A DNA stretch of 64,000 bases from Salipiger profundus (GCF_001969385.1 NZ_CP014796.1:2559501-2623500); one strand, 5' to 3'. Positions 29,094-38,408 are shown, counted from the stretch's first letter. A program made the numbers and translations. Notes: generated by a model from the letters alone, not told the origin.

Positions 29094-29345
29094 ATGATGG
29101 AAATCCAATGGGGCCAGCCCGTGGCCTTTGTTCTGCCGCATGACGGCGAAATCGAACGTTTCAGCACGATCGAGAAAGTGCGCTACTGGCTTCGCCGCAG
29201 ATGGCCCGTGTCCGACGCTGCGCAGGACACCGCCCTGGCCAAGGTCGAGTCCGCGATGGACTGCATGAGCCCCGTAGAAGAGGCGAGACGCGCCTTTCTC
29301 GTTGCAGCCCTTACGGCGGGCTTTGAGCCGACCGACGCGCACTGA
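29094..29345 (+). CDS. DUF982 domain protein
   Basis: 83 residues matching DUF982 as known from rhizobia and roseobacters: an opening W-x-x-PV strand (IQWGQPVAFVLPHDGEIERF), STIEKVRYWLRRRWP, and the C-terminal SPVEEARRAFLVAALTAGFE helix. Two adjacent ATG codons are available; the first is used here. Function of the family is unknown. The 220 bases upstream carry no gene that I can support. Confidence 0.8.
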   Translation: MMEIQWGQPVAFVLPHDGEIERFSTIEKVRYWLRRRWPVSDAAQDTALAKVESAMDCMSPVEEARRAFLVAALTAGFEPTDAH

Positions 29346-29471
29346 CGTGCCGCATGCGCCGGTGAACGGCGCCGCCCCCCGAGACCCGAGACCTGCGGGT
29401 CTCTGCCTGAAGGCTTTCTGCCCCGGCCCTTGAATTCACGCTCAATGGACTATGTCACTCGACGTTGAGTT

Positions 29472-30674
29472 ATGGGCCAAATGATGCTTTCCGAGAACGA
29501 TCCTTTTCGCCACGACGTTCGCAAAGTCGGACTGGTCACAGACATTTCCCTTCTCCTCGACGCCTGCAGTGCTGCGACCGGAATGGGGTTTACCGCCATC
29601 GCCCGGGTGACCGAGGATCGCTGGATCACCTGCGCTTCGCTGGACCGCGTGAGCTTCGGTCTGCTGCCCGGGGATGAGCTGGAGGTGGGGTCGACCCTTT
29701 GCCAGGAAGTCCGAGGTTCCCGCAAACCGGTCCTGATCCCGGACGTCGATGCCAGCGAGACCTATCGCGACCATCACACGCCGCGACAATATGGCTTCAA
29801 GAGCTACATCTCTGTGCCGATTATCCGGAGCGACGACAGCTTCTGGGGGACGCTCTGTGCCATTGATCCATATCCGCAAAATCTGACGCCCGAGGTCGAG
29901 AAGCTGTTCCAGCTCTTCGCGCGACTGATCGCGCGCGAACTGGATCGGCAGGAAGAGCTGGAGAAGGGGCGCGCCAGCCTGCAGTCAGAGCGCGACACGG
30001 CGCGATTGCGCGAGGAATTCATCGCGATCGTCGGACATGACCTGCGCAACCCCATCGCGGCGGTGTCCTCAGGGCTTCGGATGATGTCCGAGCGGGACCT
30101 TTCGCCCGAACATACGGCTCAGCTGATCCCCGAGATGCAGCGAGCCCTGACACGTGCCAGCCAGATCATCACGAACCTCATGGACTTCGCCCGGGGGCGC
30201 CTCGGGGCCGGGATCGAGGTGGATGCCACGTCTCCGGTAGACCTCGAGCCGGTCTTCAGGGACGTCATCAACGAGATCAGCCAGGTGGCCGTCCAACCTC
30301 TGGATTATGAAATCGATCTGCCCGACAAGATCATCGCGGACCCGCAAAGGCTGGGGCAGCTTCTTTCGAACCTCCTGGGAAATGCCCTTACACACGGGGA
30401 TTCCGCGCATCCCATTGTTGTCGAGATCTCGGAGCAGGCCGGAGAACTGCGGGTCTCCGTCAACAATCAGGGCGATCCGATCCCGGACGAGGTGATCGCT
30501 TCTCTGTTCCAGCCCTTTTCTCGACAAGGAGGCCAGAAAAGCCTGCAGGGCCTCGGGCTTGGGCTGTATATCGCTTCGGAAATCGCACGCGCACACGCGG
30601 GGCAGATCGAGGTCGCGTCCACCAAGAGTGGTGGCACGACCTTTACGCTGCGAATGCCTGCAAAACGGGCCTGA
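29472..30674 (+). CDS. cytosolic GAF-domain sensor histidine kinase
   Basis: 400 residues with no membrane segments. GAF domain at about 20-158 (TGMGFTAIARVTEDRWITCA, then KSYISVPIIRSDDSFWGTLC), a short coiled linker, HisKA with H189 in IAIVGHDLRNPIAAVSSGL, and HATPase_c with N-box QLLSNLLGNALTHG and G-box LQGLGLGLYIASEIARAHAG. GAF may bind a small molecule or chromophore, but no bilin-attachment cysteine pattern is clear. A single-domain response regulator gene lies convergently just downstream and is a plausible partner. Confidence 0.9.
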   Translation: MGQMMLSENDPFRHDVRKVGLVTDISLLLDACSAATGMGFTAIARVTEDRWITCASLDRVSFGLLPGDELEVGSTLCQEVRGSRKPVLIPDVDASETYRDHHTPRQYGFKSYISVPIIRSDDSFWGTLCAIDPYPQNLTPEVEKLFQLFARLIARELDRQEELEKGRASLQSERDTARLREEFIAIVGHDLRNPIAAVSSGLRMMSERDLSPEHTAQLIPEMQRALTRASQIITNLMDFARGRLGAGIEVDATSPVDLEPVFRDVINEISQVAVQPLDYEIDLPDKIIADPQRLGQLLSNLLGNALTHGDSAHPIVVEISEQAGELRVSVNNQGDPIPDEVIASLFQPFSRQGGQKSLQGLGLGLYIASEIARAHAGQIEVASTKSGGTTFTLRMPAKRA

Positions 30675-30687
30675 GCGAAACGCGCAT

Positions 30688-31041
30688 CTATTCGAGAGCG
30701 CTGGCCAGGTCCGTCGCGCGGAACGGTTTCTCCAGGAAGACGCTGCCCTCCGGCATTTCCGCGGCGTCAGGAATGGAACGACCGGACATGATGACGATCC
30801 GGCAGGTTTCCAGTCGACCGCGCACTTCACGCGCAAGGGCGAGGCCGTTCATCTCTCCGGGCATGTCGATGTCCGTCACGAGCCCGTGCAGGTCCGGTGC
30901 GCCATCGAGCATTTGCAGAGCTGTCGCAGCCTCGGGGGCCTCGAGCACGTCGACCCCCATGTCGGCGAGTGAGCAGGCGAGATCCATGCGAATGAAGGGT
31001 TCGTCCTCGACGATCAGGATCTTCGGAACAGTGTTCGGCAT
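30688..31041 (-). CDS. single-domain response regulator (CheY-like)
   Basis: 117-residue receiver domain with no output domain. Acidic pocket Glu12/Asp13 in ILIVEDEPFIRMD, phospho-acceptor Asp57 in VTDIDMPGEMNG, a Ser in IVIMSGRS, and Lys105 in VFLEKPF. Start at MPNTVPKILIVEDEP. It faces the GAF histidine kinase gene tail to tail with 13 bases between stops. Such stand-alone receivers act by protein-protein contact or in phosphorelays. Confidence 0.92.
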   Translation of the reverse strand: MPNTVPKILIVEDEPFIRMDLACSLADMGVDVLEAPEAATALQMLDGAPDLHGLVTDIDMPGEMNGLALAREVRGRLETCRIVIMSGRSIPDAAEMPEGSVFLEKPFRATDLASALE

Positions 31042-31214
31042 GAGCCTTACTCCGTGTCGGTTGATGGGCTGCAACGCTGCCCGGACGCGGAGGCATCACG
31101 ATGTGGATGCAAACGGATCACGTGCACGATGGTTCCGTTTTCCGCTTGCGTGACACCGCAGAACGACCCTGGTCAAATGCCGGAACGGATGGCCTGCGTT
31201 GCGTCATCGGGTTC

Positions 31215-31880
31215 TCACCAAGGTATCTCGGCGCCCGAATAGTCGAGGAACCGCCCGGTGTCCTCCGGGCCGAGGCCCTCGATGACGTCAAGCAAACGTC
31301 CCGCGGCGACATCAGCGGGCACGGTCGCGTGTCGGTCCTGGTAGCCTTCGGTGAAGCGCGTCTCGACGGTGCCCGGATGCAGGCAGACGCAGCAGAGCTG
31401 CCGGTATTTCCGGCCCAGCTCTATCGAGGCCCCGTGGATCAGCTGGTTCACGCCGGCCTTGGACGCACGGTAGCTGTACCATCCGCCCATCCGGTTGTCG
31501 CCGATGGAGCCGACGCGTGCGGACAGCGCCGCGAATACTGCGGGCTGGTTTCGCGGGAGCAGGCGGCGGGAATGCTTCAGGACGAGAAGCGGGCCGATGG
31601 CGTTGACCAGGTACTGGTCGGCCAGCCCCTTGACCGAGACTGCATCGAGGGACTTCTCCGGTTCCGAGCCGTCTATGCGCAGCGCCCCTGTGGCAACGAA
31701 GATCAGGTCGAAGGTGCCCTCGAGCTCGCCAAGGGCCTCGGAAACGCTGTCCTCGTCGGTCACGTCGAGACCATCTGCGGAACGGGACAGGCCGGTTGCG
31801 TCAACACCGCGCGAACGCAGGGCTTCCAGCGTGGCCGAGCCGATCCCGCCGGATGCGCCGATGATGAGGGCTCTCTTCAT
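31215..31880 (-). CDS. short-chain dehydrogenase/reductase
   Basis: 221-residue SDR. Start at MKRALIIGASGGIGSATLEA with the TGxxxGxG-type motif. Catalytic Ser-Tyr-Lys: SARVGSIGDN and YSYRASKAG; the NNAG element is replaced by VATGAL. HPGTVETRFTEGYQ follows. Resembles the CsgA/sniffer-like SDR group whose substrates are mostly unknown. Upstream in-frame codons exist but lack family similarity. Confidence 0.88.
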   Translation of the reverse strand: MKRALIIGASGGIGSATLEALRSRGVDATGLSRSADGLDVTDEDSVSEALGELEGTFDLIFVATGALRIDGSEPEKSLDAVSVKGLADQYLVNAIGPLLVLKHSRRLLPRNQPAVFAALSARVGSIGDNRMGGWYSYRASKAGVNQLIHGASIELGRKYRQLCCVCLHPGTVETRFTEGYQDRHATVPADVAAGRLLDVIEGLGPEDTGRFLDYSGAEIPW

Positions 31881-31979
31881 GCAACGCCATCTAGCGGGAG
31901 GTGTGAAAGGTTCAAGTTTACGGATGTGAGGGGCGGGGGCGCCGAGCCCAGCCACCCCGTCGCCAGCGTGCCAAGGGTA

Positions 31980-32582
31980 TCATGCCTTTTCGCTGGCCAG
32001 CTTCAGCCCGAGCGCCGCGAAAGATGCGGCGAAGACGCGACGAAGCCAGTTCATCGCGCGCTCGCTTTGCATCAGCCGCTGACGGCCTGTGGCCGCGATG
32101 GCGACATAGCCCATGAACACGAAAAACGTCATCGCGCTGAAGCCGAGGCCCAGTTCGATCAGCAGGCCAGCCGAACTGCCGGCAGGCACGAACTGCGGAA
32201 TGAATGCGACGAAGAACAGCGGGATCTTCGGGTTCAGGATGTTCAGCAGGATACCGCGCGAGACCAGCTTCCCGGGTGGTACGGCCTCGGACGGGGATAC
32301 CGACAATCCGCCCCGGTCGCGCAGGACGGCCCAAGCCATCCACATGAGGTATGCGACACCGGCAAACTTGATTGCCTGGAAGAGCACGGCGCTGGTGTGC
32401 AGAACCGCCGCCAGCCCGGCCATCGCGATGACGAGGTGAAGCACCGTTGCGATCGTGCAGCCGGTCGCGGCCCAGAAGCCTGCCCGAATGCCGCCGCCGA
32501 GGGTCGATGAGAGCGTGTAGACGACGCCAATGCCAGGCGACAGGCAAATGATGAAAGCGGTCAGCAGGTATTCGAGGCTCAC
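31980..32582 (-). CDS. LysE/RhtB family amino acid exporter
   Basis: 200-residue, six-TM LysE-superfamily protein starting from GTG with SLEYLLTAFIICLSPGIGVV, the family's PGP-type opening. GGGIRAGFWAATGCTIATVL, KFAGVAYLMWMAW and RGILLNILNPKIPLFFVAFI are characteristic. Probably exports an amino acid or derivative; which one is not predictable. 99 bases separate its stop from the SDR start. Confidence 0.88.
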   Translation of the reverse strand: MSLEYLLTAFIICLSPGIGVVYTLSSTLGGGIRAGFWAATGCTIATVLHLVIAMAGLAAVLHTSAVLFQAIKFAGVAYLMWMAWAVLRDRGGLSVSPSEAVPPGKLVSRGILLNILNPKIPLFFVAFIPQFVPAGSSAGLLIELGLGFSAMTFFVFMGYVAIAATGRQRLMQSERAMNWLRRVFAASFAALGLKLASEKA

Positions 32583-33035
32583 GGGGCGGGTCTCCAGGCC
32601 GGAAAGGACAAATGAACGCTATCGCCGGGAGCGTGTCGGGTAAACTGGTCGATAGCCCCTCAGGCCGCGGGCGGGCGGCTCATGCAAGGAAATGGGGCGG
32701 TGGCCTCCGGACTTGCCATGTTCGCCGAGCATCAGGCGCACCGCGATCAGCGTCCGCTCCGGGGCCGTTCGGCACCAGGCGGGGCAAGCGATCAGTCGCC
32801 GATGAAACGAACGGCCAAAGCAACACAGCCAAGGGTTTCGGCACTGCGAATTGCCCGGAGATGTCCGGCGGTCGCAGCCTGGTCACGAGCCGGGAGAGAG
32901 CGACTTGCGCGGCGGTCACCTAACTGTCCGGTCCGAACGTGGTTTTCTTGCTGGCTCCCGCAGGATTTTCGCGGAACCGTTCTACCGCGTTGCGCGTATA
33001 ATTCATGACGCATTTGCAGGACGGAGGGATTCCCC
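32583..33035. other. gene-free stretch with a consensus -10 box before the DUF883 gene
   Basis: About 450 bases in which I find no supportable gene. At 32997-33002 is a perfect TATAAT, 34 bases before the DUF883 start, with GAACCG 17 bases upstream as a poor -35. A consensus -10 is unusual in such GC-rich DNA and marks the probable promoter of the DUF883/holin pair. Confidence 0.4.
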
Positions 33036-33395
33036 ATGAACCAGACCACCCCCACCAGCGCCGCTACCGCCAGCGCAACCACCCCGAAATCCGGTTCCGA
33101 GCGTGACCTTGACGCGCTGAGCAAGGAAATCGCGACGCTGCGCCGTGATCTCGGCTCGCTGACCGAGCTCGTGGGCGACATCGGCTCGCGCCGCGGCAAG
33201 GAAGCCAAGCTCAAGGCCGAGGCCAAGGCGACCGAATTCCGCGGTCGCGGCGAGGATGCGCTGCGCGATGCAGGCGAGCGTCTGGGCGAGCTCGAGACCA
33301 ACGCCATGGACCAGATCCGCGCGAATCCCTTCCAGGCCGTCGGCATCGCCGCCGCCGCGGGCTTTCTGATCGGTTACCTCGGCTCGCGGAGGTAA
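33036..33395 (+). CDS. DUF883 (ElaB/YqjD-like) membrane-anchored protein
   Basis: 119 residues: a Ser/Thr/Ala-rich N-terminus (MNQTTPTSAATASATTPKSG), a long amphipathic helical region (DALSKEIATLRRDLGSLTEL), and a C-terminal NPFQAVGIAAAAGFLIGYLG segment, the glycine-rich membrane anchor typical of ElaB/YqjD/DUF883. E. coli relatives tether ribosomes to the membrane in stationary phase. A GGAGGG ribosome site precedes the ATG. Eight bases separate it from the holin-like gene, so they form an operon. Confidence 0.88.
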   Translation: MNQTTPTSAATASATTPKSGSERDLDALSKEIATLRRDLGSLTELVGDIGSRRGKEAKLKAEAKATEFRGRGEDALRDAGERLGELETNAMDQIRANPFQAVGIAAAAGFLIGYLGSRR

Positions 33396-33403
33396 GCCCG
33401 CGC

Positions 33404-33718
33404 ATGTTCTACGGACTGGAGTTGCGCCTGCGGCTGGCCATCAGTCGCGCGATGCGCAGCGTCGCCGGCGGCATCTGCCTTGCCGTCGGTGCCGTCTTCC
33501 TGACCATCGCAGGCTGGATCGCCCTCGTCGACGCCTATGATGCGCTGACAGCCGCGCTTGCCATCGGCGGTGGCTATTTCCTGCTGGGCATCATTCTTCT
33601 GCTCAGCACGAGGTTCCGCCGCGCCTATGCGCCGCCGCCGGTCACGGCTGGATCGCTGATCGAGGCGTTCCTCGCGGGTCGCGCCGCAGGTGGCGCCGTG
33701 CGTCCGCGCCGCTACTGA
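33404..33718 (+). CDS. phage-holin-superfamily (Holin-X/DUF1469-like) small membrane protein
   Basis: 104 residues with two long hydrophobic helices (GGICLAVGAVFLTIAGWIAL and ALTAALAIGGGYFLLGIILL) and a short basic/proline-rich tail. This pattern and its place after a DUF883 gene match the YqjD-YqjE/Holin-X arrangement known in proteobacteria. Despite the name it is a housekeeping envelope protein, not evidence of a prophage. Confidence 0.7.
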   Translation: MFYGLELRLRLAISRAMRSVAGGICLAVGAVFLTIAGWIALVDAYDALTAALAIGGGYFLLGIILLLSTRFRRAYAPPPVTAGSLIEAFLAGRAAGGAVRPRRY

Positions 33719-33742
33719 GGCACCACGCGCAGAGACCAAGGG

Positions 33743-33777
33743 GCCCGGCTGACCGCATTCGGTCGGCCGGGTCTTTT
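33743..33777 (+). terminator. rho-independent terminator after the holin-like gene
   Basis: A 12-bp stem, CCCGGCTGACCG/CGGTCGGCCGGG with one G-U pair and a CATT loop, followed within two bases by TTTT. It ends the DUF883/holin unit 25 bases past the stop. Confidence 0.8.
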
Positions 33778-33888
33778 CGTATGCACCTCGCCGGATGCGC
33801 CGTATTGTGAGCGGTTCCGGCGTTGCGGCTGTCGGGCAACTGTGTCACTACTTTCAGACAGTCGATATTGAACGGAAGAGTTTAGCGG

Positions 33889-34539
33889 ATGACCGACTTC
33901 GTCACGCGCCGCCGCATGATGGTGGATACGCAGGTCCGGCCCTCGGATGTCACCAAGTTCCCGATCATCGATGCGATGCTGAGGATCCCGCGCGAGATCT
34001 TCGTTCCCGATGGCAAGCAGGAGGCGGCCTATGCAGGCCGCAACGTTCGTCTCGGCGACGGGCGGGTCGTGCTCGAGCCGCGGACGCTGTCGAAGATGCT
34101 CGACGCGATCAACATCGACGACGATGATCTGGTGCTCGATATCGGTACCGGCATGGGGTATTCCTCGGCCGTGATCGCACGGATCGCCGAGGCCGTCGTC
34201 GCAGTCGAGGACGACGAGTCGCTGGCCGCCGAGGCGCAGGGATTGCTCTCGGAATACGGCGACAACGTCATGCTGCATACCGGCCCGCTTGCCGAGGGCG
34301 CGCCCGAGCACGGGCCCTACGATGCCATCGTGATCGAGGGCGGCGTCGAGGAACTTCCCGAGACGATCACCGACCAGATCAAGGAAGGCGGCCGCATCGT
34401 CTGCCTCTTCATGGAAGGCGCATTGGGCACGGTGCGCGTCGGCTGGAAGATCGACGGCGCGATCACCTGGCGCTTCGCCTTCAACGCGACGGCGCCCGTG
34501 ATGCCGGGTTTCGAAAAGAAGACAGCGTTCGCACTCTGA
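33889..34539 (+). CDS. pcm: protein-L-isoaspartate O-methyltransferase
   Basis: 216-residue SAM-dependent carboxyl methyltransferase that starts repair of isoaspartyl damage. Features: [28 protein letters not shown], the [20 protein letters not shown] substrate region and motif [17 protein letters not shown]. The C-terminal half is divergent, typical of alphaproteobacterial PCMT-like proteins, so activity on isoaspartate is likely but not certain. tolC and the popZ-like gene follow, a conserved alphaproteobacterial order. Confidence 0.88.
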   Translation: MTDFVTRRRMMVDTQVRPSDVTKFPIIDAMLRIPREIFVPDGKQEAAYAGRNVRLGDGRVVLEPRTLSKMLDAINIDDDDLVLDIGTGMGYSSAVIARIAEAVVAVEDDESLAAEAQGLLSEYGDNVMLHTGPLAEGAPEHGPYDAIVIEGGVEELPETITDQIKEGGRIVCLFMEGALGTVRVGWKIDGAITWRFAFNATAPVMPGFEKKTAFAL

Positions 34540-34574
34540 AACGACAGGGGCGCAACGCAAAGGGAGGGCCGACC

Positions 34575-35987
34575 ATGGCGCGACGGACGATGTTCGGAAT
34601 GTTTGCCGGGGCGGTCCTTGCCGTCGCAGGCGCGATGCCCGCCGCGGCTGACACGCTGGCGGGGGCGCTTTCGAACGCCTACATCAACAGCGGTCTCCTC
34701 GATCAGAACCGGGCCGTGTTGCGGGCCGCCGACGAGGATGTCGCGCAGGCCATCGCCTCGCTCCGACCCGTGCTCAGCTGGTCCGGCGAGGTGACGCGCC
34801 AATACGGCTCCTCCCGCAACCAGGGGCTTGCCGGCGACTGGAACTGGACCGCCAGCACCTCGAACGATGTCACCGCCAGCCTGATCGCCTCCTGGACGAT
34901 CTACCAGGGCGGCTCGCGGGTGAAGCAGTTCTATGCAGCGCGCGAGGCCGTTCTCGCCACGCGGGCCTCGCTGGTCTCGGTCGAGCAGCAGGTGCTCTAC
35001 GATGCGGTGTCGGCCTTCATGGAGGTCAGCCGGGCGATGGAGATCGTCCAGCTGCGCCAGAACAACGTCCGCGTCATCGGCGAGGAGGTCCGCGCCGCCC
35101 GCGATCGTTTCGAGGTGGGCGAGGTTACCCGCACGGATGTCGCCGCGGCCGAGGCCGCACTGGCCGAAGCGCGAAGCAACCTTGCCGCCGCGCAGGGCCA
35201 GCTCGAGATCAACCGCGAGATCTACAAGGCTGCCATCGGCAATTTCCCCGACGGAATCGTCACGCCTGCCGGGCTTCCGGGGCTTCCCGATTCCGTGTCT
35301 GCCGCGAAGACCCGGGCGCTGCAGGTCCATCCCGACATCATCCAGCTGCGCCACGCCGTTGCCGCCAATGACATCGGTGTCGAGATCGCCGAGGCGCAGA
35401 TGAAGCCGACCGTGCAGCTGCGCGGCACCTATGGTGTCAGCGAGACCTTCGACAGCCGGGCCGCCTCGCGCGGGGGGAGCGTCGGGATCAACCTGTCCGG
35501 TCCGATCTACCAGGGCGGGGCGCTTGCGTCGCAGGTGCGTCAGGCCATGGCCGACCGCGATGCCGCCCGCGCCCAGCTTTACACCGCGAGCAAGCGCGTC
35601 GAGCAATCCGTCGGCAGCTCCTATGCGCAGCTTCGCATCGCCCAGGCATCCCTGCGTTCCTACCGCGAGCAGGTGCGGGCGGCCCGCGTGGCCTTCGACG
35701 GCATCCGCGAAGAGGCGACGCTCGGGGCACGGACAACGCTGGATGTGCTCGACGCCGAGCAGGACCTGCTTGACGCCCGCGCGGCGCTGATCTCGGCGCA
35801 GGTGGACCAGACCATAGCGGCCTACGCGGTTCTCGCTTCCGTGGGGCAACTCACGGCCGAGGCGCTGAACCTCGCGGTGCCGCGTTACGATCCGGCCGAG
35901 TACTACAACCTCGTCAAGACCGCGCCGTCGACGTCCGAGCAGGGGGCCGATCTGGATCGTGTCCTGCGTGCCCTCGGAAAGAACTAG
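34575..35987 (+). CDS. tolC: TolC family outer membrane efflux channel
   Basis: 470 residues with a signal peptide (MARRTMFGMFAGAVLAVAGA, cleavage after PAAA). Two internal repeats of the OEP domain: DTLAGALSNAYINSGLLDQN through ITNR-type helices, and GSVGINLSGPIYQGGALASQ in the second half. VLDAEQDLLDARAALISAQVD is the conserved TolC helical motif. It serves type I secretion and RND/MFS efflux pumps. Starts 35 bases after pcm, behind AAAGGGAGGG. Confidence 0.94.
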   Translation: MARRTMFGMFAGAVLAVAGAMPAAADTLAGALSNAYINSGLLDQNRAVLRAADEDVAQAIASLRPVLSWSGEVTRQYGSSRNQGLAGDWNWTASTSNDVTASLIASWTIYQGGSRVKQFYAAREAVLATRASLVSVEQQVLYDAVSAFMEVSRAMEIVQLRQNNVRVIGEEVRAARDRFEVGEVTRTDVAAAEAALAEARSNLAAAQGQLEINREIYKAAIGNFPDGIVTPAGLPGLPDSVSAAKTRALQVHPDIIQLRHAVAANDIGVEIAEAQMKPTVQLRGTYGVSETFDSRAASRGGSVGINLSGPIYQGGALASQVRQAMADRDAARAQLYTASKRVEQSVGSSYAQLRIAQASLRSYREQVRAARVAFDGIREEATLGARTTLDVLDAEQDLLDARAALISAQVDQTIAAYAVLASVGQLTAEALNLAVPRYDPAEYYNLVKTAPSTSEQGADLDRVLRALGKN

Positions 35988-36057
35988 GATTTTCCACGTC
36001 TGTTGTCTGGACCTGCGCCTCGGGGTAGAGTTTTCCCGAGGCAAGAGTGGAACTTGA

Positions 36058-37110
36058 ATGTCAGATCCCGTCACGAATGTGGAAATCGAGGACGTGCTGT
36101 CCTCCATCCGGCGACTGGTGTCGGAAGACACCCGACCGAAGACCCCGGCGCAGCCCGCCGGTGCCGGCAAGCCTGATCGTCTCGTGCTGACTCCTGCGCA
36201 GAGGGTCCCCGAGGATGCGCACGTCGCACAGCCGGCCCCCGAGGGGCGCGAGGCCATGGATGGACCCGTTCTCCTGACGGACCCCGAGCACGTCCCGGCG
36301 TCCTCGGCTGCATCTGACGGCGCTGTTTCGGATGACGAGCACGCGACGGCAGATGCTTTGGAAAGCCGCGCCGAGCCCGACGCCGCGCCCTTCATCGATA
36401 TCGACGACACGGACGATCAGGACGCGCTCGACCGGTTCGTCGAGGAAGAGGTGGTGCGGACTCTGGCGGCCGAATTCCGCGACGACGAGGCGCAAGCCTC
36501 CGGCCCCGAAGAGAATGACCGCTCCGGACCCGAGGACGCGCCGAATGTCGCTTCCGCTGATGGCGAGGCAGATCGTGCCGCCGTTGCAGAGGCACCGTTC
36601 CTGCTCGTGCCCGCCGCGCGCAACCCGGACGCCGACGACATGTCGGTGCGCTCCGAAGAGCCGCCGCAGGAGGTGAGCGCGGGGCAGTCCCCAGCGACAC
36701 GTCAGGCGGAAGCTCCGGGCAACCTCTCCGGCAAGATCGCTGCGCTTGAGGCATTGCTTGCGCGGCGCGCGGGCGCCAGCGCGATGGACACGGAAGACGA
36801 GGGCCCGAACGCGGCTTTCGTCCATCGCCCGCAGCCGCCGCTCGAGTGGGAAGACCACGATCCCGAGCATGGGCCCGCCGTCGATGAGGCGGACGCTTCC
36901 CCGGTCGGGGCGGCCTCGCAGGAACAGGAAAGACTGCCGGCAACCGAGTCGCAGACGGCGCTCGTCGACGAGGTTCAGCTGCAGCAGATGGTGTCCGACA
37001 TGATCCGGCAGGAACTGCAGGGCGCGCTGGGGGAGCGGATCACCCGGAACGTGCGCAAGCTTGTCCGGCGTGAAATCCATCGGATGCTGCTGACGCGGGA
37101 TCTCGACTAG
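36058..37110 (+). CDS. PopZ-like (DUF2497) polar organising protein
   Basis: 350-residue acidic, low-complexity protein. The N-terminal helix VEIEDVLSSIRRLVSED matches the start of PopZ/DUF2497 proteins (xxDILxSIRRIISED). A long Asp/Glu/Pro/Ala-rich disordered middle (about residues 25-290) follows, then a helical C-terminus (MVSDMIRQELQGALGERITR, then NVRKLVRREIHRML) like the PopZ oligomerisation region. PopZ forms a polar microdomain that anchors chromosome origins in Caulobacter. The tolC-popZ adjacency is conserved there. Homology is by pattern, since the middle is not alignable. Confidence 0.7.
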   Translation: MSDPVTNVEIEDVLSSIRRLVSEDTRPKTPAQPAGAGKPDRLVLTPAQRVPEDAHVAQPAPEGREAMDGPVLLTDPEHVPASSAASDGAVSDDEHATADALESRAEPDAAPFIDIDDTDDQDALDRFVEEEVVRTLAAEFRDDEAQASGPEENDRSGPEDAPNVASADGEADRAAVAEAPFLLVPAARNPDADDMSVRSEEPPQEVSAGQSPATRQAEAPGNLSGKIAALEALLARRAGASAMDTEDEGPNAAFVHRPQPPLEWEDHDPEHGPAVDEADASPVGAASQEQERLPATESQTALVDEVQLQQMVSDMIRQELQGALGERITRNVRKLVRREIHRMLLTRDLD

Positions 37111-37152
37111 ATCGCAGGGGCAGGGTGTCTGATCGCCCGTCACCCGGAAAAC

Positions 37153-37185
37153 CGAAAGGCGCGCCCGTTTTGGGCGCGCCTTTCG
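37153..37185. terminator. bidirectional terminator between the popZ-like and DUF6280 genes
   Basis: 14-bp perfect stem, CGAAAGGCGCGCCC/GGGCGCGCCTTTCG with a GTTTT loop, between convergent genes. AAAG/CTTT at the stem base gives a short U-tract on either strand. Confidence 0.75.
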
Positions 37186-37211
37186 TTGGTTCCCGAATTT
37201 TCAGGATTGGG

Positions 37212-37538
37212 TCAGGCAGCCTCGGCCTGATCCGCCGCAGCGGCGTTGCGACGCTCGCTCTCTTCACGCGACAGGGCCACCGACGTGCGGACACCCTTGC
37301 CGACGAACTCCATAAGGCCCGACACGACCCGTTCGTTGGGGTCGATACCGGCACAGCTCAGAACCTCGCGGCCGTCACGCGACCGCGCCCAGCGAGCAAT
37401 CTGCTCCGGGCCGTTTCCGTACTTCTTGTCGTCGGCGATCGCGTCGTCGAGCGCAGCCAGAACCACGGCGGCAAAGAGCTTGCGCGCGCGGTTGCCCTGT
37501 TCGGCGTTGAAGGCTGTGCTATCCACGAAATCTTTCAT
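37212..37538 (-). CDS. DUF6280 family protein
   Basis: 108 residues starting MKDFVDSTAFNAEQGNRARK. The sequence AAVVLAALDDAIADDKKYGN and IARWARSRDGREVLSCAGID is extremely conserved in Rhodobacterales as I recall it, with function unknown. No membrane segment or signal peptide. It is divergent from efp across a 213-base region. The strong conservation next to a translation factor suggests a basic cellular role. Confidence 0.8.
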   Translation of the reverse strand: MKDFVDSTAFNAEQGNRARKLFAAVVLAALDDAIADDKKYGNGPEQIARWARSRDGREVLSCAGIDPNERVVSGLMEFVGKGVRTSVALSREESERRNAAAADQAEAA

Positions 37539-37751
37539 ATTTCGACCTTTGATTATTGCTCTTGTCTTTTCCGGCGTGTGTGGCGTTATGGACCATTCCG
37601 TTTGATTCGAATACACCACAACTGCATGGCTGCTATACGCTGACTGCATTGCTCGTGCCGTGCGCACACGATATTCGCTGTCTTGCACCGGGCAGACTGG
37701 CCAGATATAGGGCAGGGCAGAAATTCATCAAGATTACGCCCAGGTTTCGCC

Positions 37752-38315
37752 ATGCCCAAGATCAACGGAAACGAAATCCGCCCCGGTAACGTGCTCGAGC
37801 ACAACGGTGGCCTCTGGGCCGCGGTGAAGGTCGACCATGTCAAACCCGGCAAGGGCGGCGCCTTTGCACAGGTCGAGATGCGCAACCTGCGCAACGGCTC
37901 GAAGCTGAACGAGCGTTTCCGCTCGGCGGACAAGGTCGAGCGCGTGCGCCTCGAGCAGAAGGACATGCAGTTCCTCTTCGAGAGCGACGGCATGCTGACC
38001 TTCATGGACACCGAGACCTTCGACCAGGTCGAACTTCCGGCAGAGATCCTCGGCGAACGCCGTCCTTTCCTGCAGGACGGAATGACCATCGTGGTTGAAT
38101 TCTACGAGTCCGAAGCGCTGAACGCCACGCTGCCGCAGAAAGTGGTCTGCAAGGTCGTCGAGACCGAGCCGGTCGTGAAGGGCCAGACCGCCGCGAACAG
38201 CTTCAAGCCCGCCGTGCTCGACAACGGCGTTCGCGTGTCCGTGCCGCCCTTCGTGGGGCAGGACGAGGACATCGTCGTGAACACCGAAACCATGGAGTAT
38301 GCCGAGCGCGCATAA
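37752..38315 (+). CDS. efp: translation elongation factor P
   Basis: 187-residue three-domain factor relieving ribosome stalling at polyproline. Start at [20 protein letters not shown]. The modification site is KPGKGGAF with Lys34, the residue beta-lysylated in E. coli EF-P. The C-terminal domain ends in [21 protein letters not shown] longer upstream frame exists but is not family-like. A terminator follows at 38375. Confidence 0.97.
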   Translation: MPKINGNEIRPGNVLEHNGGLWAAVKVDHVKPGKGGAFAQVEMRNLRNGSKLNERFRSADKVERVRLEQKDMQFLFESDGMLTFMDTETFDQVELPAEILGERRPFLQDGMTIVVEFYESEALNATLPQKVVCKVVETEPVVKGQTAANSFKPAVLDNGVRVSVPPFVGQDEDIVVNTETMEYAERA

Positions 38316-38374
38316 GCCGCGCGCCGACTGCTCCGTCCCCGTGCGATCCGGGGGCGCAATGCGAGAAACGAGAC

Positions 38375-38407
38375 AGGCCTCCGGCGCAAAGCCAAGGAGG
38401 CCTTTTT
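38375..38407 (+). terminator. rho-independent terminator of efp
   Basis: AGGCCTCC/GGAGGCCT stem enclosing an inner GGC/GCC pair, ending in TTTTT. The U-run abuts the ATG of the next gene, so GNAT translation depends on AGGAGG within the stem as a possible ribosome site. Expression of the GNAT gene may therefore depend on readthrough or on this hairpin opening. Confidence 0.75.
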
Positions 38408-38408
38408 C

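Noticed and set aside
33404..33718. Holin-like gene as evidence of a prophage
   Set aside because: It pairs with a DUF883 gene and lies among core genes with no other phage functions.
34317..36410. 697-codon minus-strand frame over tolC and the popZ-like gene
   Set aside because: Antisense to tolC, which has a full set of family motifs and a signal peptide; the mirror frame has none.
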